A stretch of DNA of 10,169 nucleotides from Swaminathania salitolerans (GTDB lineage: Bacteria > Pseudomonadota > Alphaproteobacteria > Acetobacterales > Acetobacteraceae). A program made the position numbers and the translations under genes. Below the pieces are notes generated by a model. The model searched no databases. It saw only the letters and a list, made by a program, of their open reading frames with translations, and was not told where the DNA came from. The stretch lies in NCBI RefSeq assembly GCF_025994315.1, contig NZ_BAQE01000008.1; one strand, 5' to 3'. The first letter of the stretch is position 1. The number at the start of each line of letters is the position of its first letter. Of the stretch, positions 6,657-10,169 are shown piece after piece.

Positions 6657-7402
6657 GCCCGCCGAAAATCGACCGCGCCGGTGTCGCGCCCGAATTGCGC
6701 AAGCTCGAACGCAGGCTCTTCCTGCGGAACAGTCTTTCTATTGGTGGGCTTTCCCTGCTGTCAGGCTGCGCACTGGACGATAATGCGTCCGTGGAACAGG
6801 CCCTTAGCCTGATGTCACGTTTCACCGACCGGATGCAGGCGCTTCTTTTCAGCCGTCAGCGCCTCGCAAGGGAATTTGACCCGTCGCGCATCACACATCC
6901 CTTTCCATTCAATGCCTATTATGACGAGAGCGACGTAAGGCTCGTCGAGACTTCATCCTGGCGGCTGGAGGTGAGCGGGCTTGTTTCAGACAAGAGCCCC
7001 TGGTCGGTCGCCCGGTTTCGTACCCTGCCGCAGAAAAGGCAGATCACGCGACATATCTGCGTGGAGGGGTGGAGCGCTATCGGAGATTGGTCGGGGGTTC
7101 CGCTCTCTGTATTCCTGCAGCATGTCGGGGCCGATCTACGGGCAAAATATGTGAATTTCCGCTGTTTTGATGATTACAGTACGAGTATCGATATGGCGAC
7201 GGCACTTCATCCGCAGACAATCATGGCGCTGGATTTCGGCGGGAACCCTCTCCCACCCGCCTATGGCGCCCCGATGAAAATCCGCATTCCTACAAAACTC
7301 GGCTATAAAAACCCGAAATATCTCGCCTCTATCGAGGTCACGAATCATTTCCCGGGCGGATATTGGGAAGACCAGGGGTATGACTGGTTCGGCGGTTCAT
7401 AA
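6653..7402 (+). CDS. Molybdopterin-dependent oxidoreductase, YedY/MsrP/sulfite-oxidase fold
   Basis: A 249-residue protein. The export signal has twin arginines R20-R21 in ERRLFLR, a hydrophobic stretch and LLSGC with C39, a possible lipobox, so it may be a Tat-exported lipoprotein. The molybdopterin domain follows: HPFPFNAYY at 82-90, WRLEVSGLV, ITRHICVEGWSAIGDW with C136 as the molybdenum-ligating cysteine, GAPMKIRIPTKLGYK at 205-219, and FPGGYWEDQGY at 233-243. It is shorter than E. coli MsrP (about 334 residues). The context (cytochrome partner, msrA, msrB, Met-rich protein, SigF promoters) strongly suggests methionine sulfoxide reduction in the periplasm, as for YedY1 of Azospira. Sulfite oxidation remains possible from the fold alone. 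Confidence 0.88.
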   Translation: MSPPKIDRAGVAPELRKLERRLFLRNSLSIGGLSLLSGCALDDNASVEQALSLMSRFTDRMQALLFSRQRLAREFDPSRITHPFPFNAYYDESDVRLVETSSWRLEVSGLVSDKSPWSVARFRTLPQKRQITRHICVEGWSAIGDWSGVPLSVFLQHVGADLRAKYVNFRCFDDYSTSIDMATALHPQTIMALDFGGNPLPPAYGAPMKIRIPTKLGYKNPKYLASIEVTNHFPGGYWEDQGYDWFGGS

Positions 7403-7418
7403 AAAAGCACACAGGCAT

Positions 7419-7444
7419 GTAACCTGCGGCAAGGCTGAGGCGAA
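7419..7444 (+). promoter_or_regulatory. SigF-type promoter of the Met-rich protein gene
   Basis: GTAACC at 7419-7424, 16 bases, CGAA at 7441-7444, identical in elements and spacing to the two divergent promoters. It starts 17 bases after the molybdoenzyme stop and gives the Met-rich gene its own transcript, with a leader of about 59 bases. A separate promoter would allow far higher expression than read-through from the operon. Confidence 0.8.
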
Positions 7445-7509
7445 AGAAAAGATATCGGAAGCTGGCGCGTCCATTTTCCGACCCTTTGAACCGATCCAGG
7501 AATGTAATC

Positions 7510-7863
7510 ATGTCTTTTCGTACACTCGCACTCGCCTGTGCCTTTTCTTCGACAATGCTGCTGGGAGCCCCTGCCTTCGCTCAGGACACCATGTCACAAG
7601 GGACGATGTCGCAGGGCGCTATGGCACATGACAGCATGTCACACGGTGACATGTCTTCAGACAGCATGAAGAAGCATGCCATGACGAAGGACGAAATGGT
7701 GCCCCACGGGATGTCGAAGCGGTCCATGGGCAAGCATGGCAGCATGATGAAGTCAGAGGGTATGGAAAAGAAGAACAAGATGGGCAGTGCGATGAAGCAC
7801 GACCCGATGGAACATGACGCGATGAGCAATGACTCGAAAGGCGACATGGCAAAGCCGAACTGA
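7510..7863 (+). CDS. Secreted methionine-rich pentapeptide-repeat protein (MrpX-like oxidant sink)
   Basis: A 117-residue protein with a Sec signal peptide (MSFRTLALACAFSSTMLLGA, cleavage after PAFA, residue 24). The mature 93 residues contain 18 Met, no Cys, and many His, Asp, Ser and Lys. Met falls at mature positions 4, 9, 14, 19, 24, 29, 34, 39, 44 and 49, a strict five-residue period, then resumes shifted at 56, 61, 71, 76 and 81. This resembles the MxKDx pentapeptide family. The chain is hydrophilic and probably disordered. With MsrA, MsrB and a YedY-like enzyme alongside, the likely role is a renewable sink for hypochlorous acid or similar oxidants, as shown for MrpX in Azospira. Copper or silver binding through Met/His is the main alternative. 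The ATG at 7510 has AGGAA 7 bases upstream. Confidence 0.88.
   Translation: MSFRTLALACAFSSTMLLGAPAFAQDTMSQGTMSQGAMAHDSMSHGDMSSDSMKKHAMTKDEMVPHGMSKRSMGKHGSMMKSEGMEKKNKMGSAMKHDPMEHDAMSNDSKGDMAKPN
7591..7740 (+). repeat. Degenerate 15-bp in-frame tandem repeat within the Met-rich gene
   Basis: Ten successive 15-base units each begin with an ATG codon for Met. The first units are the most alike (ATGTCACAAGGGACG, ATGTCGCAGGGCGCT); later ones keep the Met codon but vary at the other four. It looks like growth by tandem duplication followed by drift that keeps Met. Confidence 0.75.
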
Positions 7864-7873
7864 GGGCCGAACG

Positions 7874-7894
7874 CCTGTGGTCAAAAGCCACAGG
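7874..7894. terminator. Hairpin after the Met-rich gene
   Basis: CCTGTGG pairs with CCACAGG around a seven-base TCAAAAG loop, 11 bases after the stop. There is no T-run, so it is a weak or factor-assisted terminator or an mRNA-stabilising stem. The rest of the gap to 8033 holds no gene I can support. Confidence 0.5.
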
Positions 7895-8033
7895 TCGACC
7901 CTTCCGGGGCATAATCGGGTTTTGATCCTAGCGAAATATCAAACAGCGCCGGGGCGACGGTAGGCAAAGATGATGTCAGATAGCGTTCGCCTTCGCTGCC
8001 GATAAGCTGTGTCCCACAGGAGGATATGGGCGA

Positions 8034-8912
8034 TCATCCTGTCATATGTGCGCGCAAAGCATCAATAAATACCCGGACCTTGGAGGAGAGGCTCCGATGC
8101 GCTGCGTAGACCGCATGTACCTCCACTGTCTCCGCTTCATAGTCGGGGAGTAGTCTCACAAGCCTACCCTTCTCGGTTGAGGGGTTTGCCAAGAAGGCAG
8201 GCAAACGTCCTACCCCTCCCCCGCTCTCAAGGACCACCTGCAGGACGGCGGGCTCCGGGATGACGGATCGAACCGCGACGGGTATGCGATGCTCGCACCC
8301 CGCGCTATCTTTGAAACGCCAGATCGACGGTTGATCGGTCCATCCAAGCAACTCGTGATCGGCCAAGTCGTGTGGCGTTTGGGGCCTACCTCTTTCCAAG
8401 AGGTAGGCTGGGCTCGAGCAGGGCCATAATTCGATCCTGCCCAACTTGCTGGCGATCAGGTCGGAGTCTGGCATTGCCCCTATCCGGATTGCCATGTCGA
8501 CATCCTCCCTCGCCAGATCGACAACCCGGTTCTCAGCCTCAAGATGGACGCGCAGATCAGGATACTCTCGCAGAAAATGCGGCAGCATCGGCGCCACCAG
8601 CCCGATTGCGAATGTCGTTGCTGCGCTGATTTTTAGAACCCCTCGAGGTTGCCCCGTTACCCCATCGAGGGCCGCGGCAGCCTCATTCAAATCGTCCATG
8701 ACGCGTCTTGCGTGGATCAGGAGTATGCGCCCGGCCTCGGTCAGTCTGAGGGCATGCGCGCCGCGTTCGAACAGCTTCGCCCCGATTTCCCTCTCCAGAC
8801 GGGATAATGCCCGGCTGAGCGATGATTTAGGCGTTCCCGTGACGCGCGAGGCTGCGCTGAGGCTCATGGTCTCCGCGATGCGCAGAAAGCTGCCGAGATC
8901 ATCTGAGTTCAT
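8034..8912 (-). CDS. LysR-family transcriptional regulator
   Basis: A 292-residue LTTR, the usual length, starting at the ATG at 8912 (MNSDDLGSFLRIAET). The frame is open further upstream to 9017, but that would overlap the divergent gene and precede the conserved N-terminus. The winged helix-turn-helix spans about 4-63: SLSAASRVTGTPKSSLSRALSRLE, then E-R-x-x-x-x-LRLTEAG. The effector domain (about 90-290) starts with RGVLKISAATTFAIGLVAPM and has the CrgA-like VDMAIRIGAMPDSDLIASKL block. It probably senses a small, perhaps electrophilic or quinone-like, ligand and controls the divergent NmrA-like gene and itself through the dyad at 8921-8936. The ligand is unknown. Confidence 0.92.
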   Translation of the reverse strand: MNSDDLGSFLRIAETMSLSAASRVTGTPKSSLSRALSRLEREIGAKLFERGAHALRLTEAGRILLIHARRVMDDLNEAAAALDGVTGQPRGVLKISAATTFAIGLVAPMLPHFLREYPDLRVHLEAENRVVDLAREDVDMAIRIGAMPDSDLIASKLGRIELWPCSSPAYLLERGRPQTPHDLADHELLGWTDQPSIWRFKDSAGCEHRIPVAVRSVIPEPAVLQVVLESGGGVGRLPAFLANPSTEKGRLVRLLPDYEAETVEVHAVYAAHRSLSSKVRVFIDALRAHMTG

Positions 8913-8920
8913 GGGCTTGC

Positions 8921-8936
8921 GTTCCAGATATGGAAC
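8921..8936. promoter_or_regulatory. Probable LysR-type operator (T-N11-A dyad)
   Basis: GTTCCA-GATA-TGGAAC is a perfect 6-bp-arm inverted repeat containing TTCC-N6-GGAA, which meets the T-N11-A LysR box rule (T at 8922, A at 8934). It lies 9-24 bases upstream of the regulator's own ATG, in the 98-base gap between divergent genes, so autorepression is likely. Confidence 0.6.
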
Positions 8937-9010
8937 AAGACGTCTACGATGACGCACCTGCCCTGTCCAACGGGAACGGCTTATCGTACCTCTGTATTGA
9001 AGGGGCCGAG

Positions 9011-9778
9011 ATGTCAAAACCAGTCATTCTGATTACGGGCGCGACCGGACAACAAGGCGGCGCCACGATCCGCGAGATGCAACGTCGAGGGCATTGGCAC
9101 ATTCGCGCGCTCGTCCGGAGCCCGCAGACGCCAAAAGCAGTCGCTCTGGCAAAGCATGGGGTTGAGCTCGTTCATGGTGATCTGGACGACGAACATTCCC
9201 TGCGATTGGCGCTTGACGGGGCAGAAGGCGTTTTATCTGTCCAGTCGCCCATGAAGATCGGTCCAGCCGGTGAGGAGCGACAGGGAAAGAGGCTCGCCAG
9301 CCTCGCCAAGAAGAGTGGCGTGTGGCACTTCGTGCAGTGCTCCGCAGGCGGGGTTGAGCGACGGAGCGGCGTTCCCCACTTCGAGAGCAAATGGGCGATT
9401 GAGCAGCACATTGCGTCACTGAACTTGCCGGCTACGGTTCTACGTCCAGCGGCCTTTATGGAAAACTTTTCAAGCCTGATCTTTCGGATCACTATGCTGT
9501 CCATGATGAAGACCTATCTGAGGCCGGATCAGGCTATGCAGCTTGTCTCGGTGCAGGATGTTGCCTGGTTCGCTGCGGAGGCGTTCGAGAAACCTGATCA
9601 GTACCTTGGTCGGGCCATTGAGCTTGCAGGTGACAGCCCGCACCGCAGCGTCAATTCTGCCGAATGCCGGAATACGCCCAAGCCGCGGCTTTACAATCCC
9701 CTCTGTTATGCGAACGCGATTACCCGAAGACTTTCGCCTGATGTTCGAGTGGATCGCCCGAGACGGCTTCAAGGCTGA
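9011..9778 (+). CDS. NmrA-like NAD(P)-binding protein, frameshifted near its C-terminus
   Basis: An atypical SDR of the NmrA/HSCARG group. The Rossmann motif GATGQQG at residues 10-16, R36 in ALVRSP (NADP-type), GDLDD at 57-61 and FESKWAIEQHI at 124-134 are clear. Such proteins bind NADP(H) and act as quinone reductases or redox-sensing regulators. The start ATG at 9011 has AAGGGG upstream; the frame is open to 8930. After AGDS (residue 209) the frame as read gives 46 residues without family resemblance. The expected tail (LPEDFRLMFEWIARDGFKADI, then ALRREYP) lies in the next frame up to 9848. One extra C in the CCC at 9637-9639 explains this; the repaired protein would have 278 residues. It is either a real inactivating mutation or a sequencing error. 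It is divergent from the LysR gene. Confidence 0.85.
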   Translation: MSKPVILITGATGQQGGATIREMQRRGHWHIRALVRSPQTPKAVALAKHGVELVHGDLDDEHSLRLALDGAEGVLSVQSPMKIGPAGEERQGKRLASLAKKSGVWHFVQCSAGGVERRSGVPHFESKWAIEQHIASLNLPATVLRPAAFMENFSSLIFRITMLSMMKTYLRPDQAMQLVSVQDVAWFAAEAFEKPDQYLGRAIELAGDSPHRSVNSAECRNTPKPRLYNPLCYANAITRRLSPDVRVDRPRRLQG

Positions 9779-9848
9779 TATTTCAGCTCTGCGACGTGAG
9801 TATCCGACGTTGCTTACACTCGAGGACTGGACACTGCAACGCGCGTAG
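9639..9848 (+). pseudogene. Out-of-frame C-terminal part of the NmrA-like gene
   Basis: This frame encodes RTAASILPNAGIRP, then VMRTRLPEDFRLMFEW, RDGFKADISALRREYP and LTLEDWTLQRA, the normal end of NmrA-like proteins, where a MFEW and a D-G-x-x-ADI-x-x-LR segment close the fold. It joins AGDS of the upstream frame if one base is removed near 9638. It has no start codon of its own with a ribosome binding site and is not an independent gene. Confidence 0.75.
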
Positions 9849-10169
9849 GATAGCCGCCAACGTCTGTCGTAGTCTGACGATCGGATCGGTCGATGCTGCA
9901 TAGCGCGACAAGGAAGCCGATATTTGAAAATTGACAAGCTTCTTTCGGTTTTTGACTCCCGGTTGCCTCTATTACCGGTAGTACGGCCAGTGGGCGCAAA
10001 ATATCGAAGACCGAGCTTATCATGCAGCCAGGCCCGGAGGAATTTTAAGCGCGCGATCTCCTCAGCGGAACCAGACAGTTTTAGCTATCGGTTTTTTTTG
10101 GAATGGTCGGCCTAGGCTCAGGACCCTTTACGAGACTGGGATGATGTGATTCGACGGTCAACGGAAGGA
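9849..10169. other. Right-end stretch without a recognisable gene
   Basis: About 320 bases. Short open frames on both strands give no recognisable protein, good start or ribosome binding site. There is a run of eight T at 10091-10098 but no convincing stem before it. The final bases could be the upstream region of a gene beyond the edge. No inverted terminal repeat or target duplication can be shown. Confidence 0.5.

Noticed and set aside
7591..7860. Regular short repeats resembling a CRISPR or satellite array
   Set aside because: The period is 15 bases, in frame with a signal-peptide-bearing protein. Only the Met codon is strictly kept and there are no spacers.
9814..10115. Short open frames on both strands near the right end
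   Set aside because: They have no recognisable domain, poor starts and no ribosome binding sites. One also overlaps the tail of the NmrA-like gene.
10100..10169. Possible insertion-sequence end at the right edge
   Set aside because: No inverted repeat, target duplication or transposase motif is visible in the bases available.

Overview
The window looks like chromosomal DNA of a Gram-negative bacterium, most likely an alphaproteobacterium and possibly an acetic acid bacterium. The evidence is an ECF sigma factor/NrsF pair of the Caulobacter SigF type, promoters of the form GTAACC-N16-CGAA, Tat-type export signals and fairly GC-rich coding sequence. The genus cannot be fixed from the sequence alone. 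No rRNA, tRNA, CRISPR array or complete mobile element was seen.

Left part (1-3416, all + strand): the C-terminal end of a peroxiredoxin-like protein, a cysteine-free carboxymuconolactone-decarboxylase-fold protein, an SDR oxidoreductase, and two overlapping glutathione S-transferases, the second clearly YghU-like. It is a thiol/redox and detoxification cluster. It ends at a strong perfect hairpin that separates it from the convergent nrsF.

Centre (3417-7900): the most interesting part. A minus-strand operon msrB-msrA-sigF-nrsF faces a plus-strand operon encoding a b561-type cytochrome and a YedY/MsrP-like molybdoenzyme. A small secreted methionine-rich protein follows, with Met at every fifth residue over ten repeats. 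All three transcription units start with the same promoter, GTAACC, exactly 16 bases, then CGAA. This matches the recalled SigF consensus of Caulobacter. The unit is therefore a self-contained regulon. NrsF, a membrane anti-sigma factor with two cysteines, would hold SigF until envelope oxidative stress. Released SigF would then activate its own operon, two exported Cys-type methionine sulfoxide reductases, the cytochrome/molybdoenzyme pair and the Met-rich protein. The Met-rich protein would be a sacrificial oxidant sink that is repaired in the cell envelope. It parallels the SigF/NrsF/MrpX/YedY1/YedZ1 hypochlorite-scavenging system of Azospira suillum, here with MsrA and MsrB added and sigF-nrsF placed at the end of the msr operon.

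Right part (7901-10169): a LysR-type regulator divergent from an NmrA-like NAD(P)-binding protein, with a palindromic T-N11-A operator between them. The NmrA-like gene carries an apparent one-base frameshift near 9638 that moves its conserved C-terminus out of frame. The last 320 bases hold no gene I can recognise.
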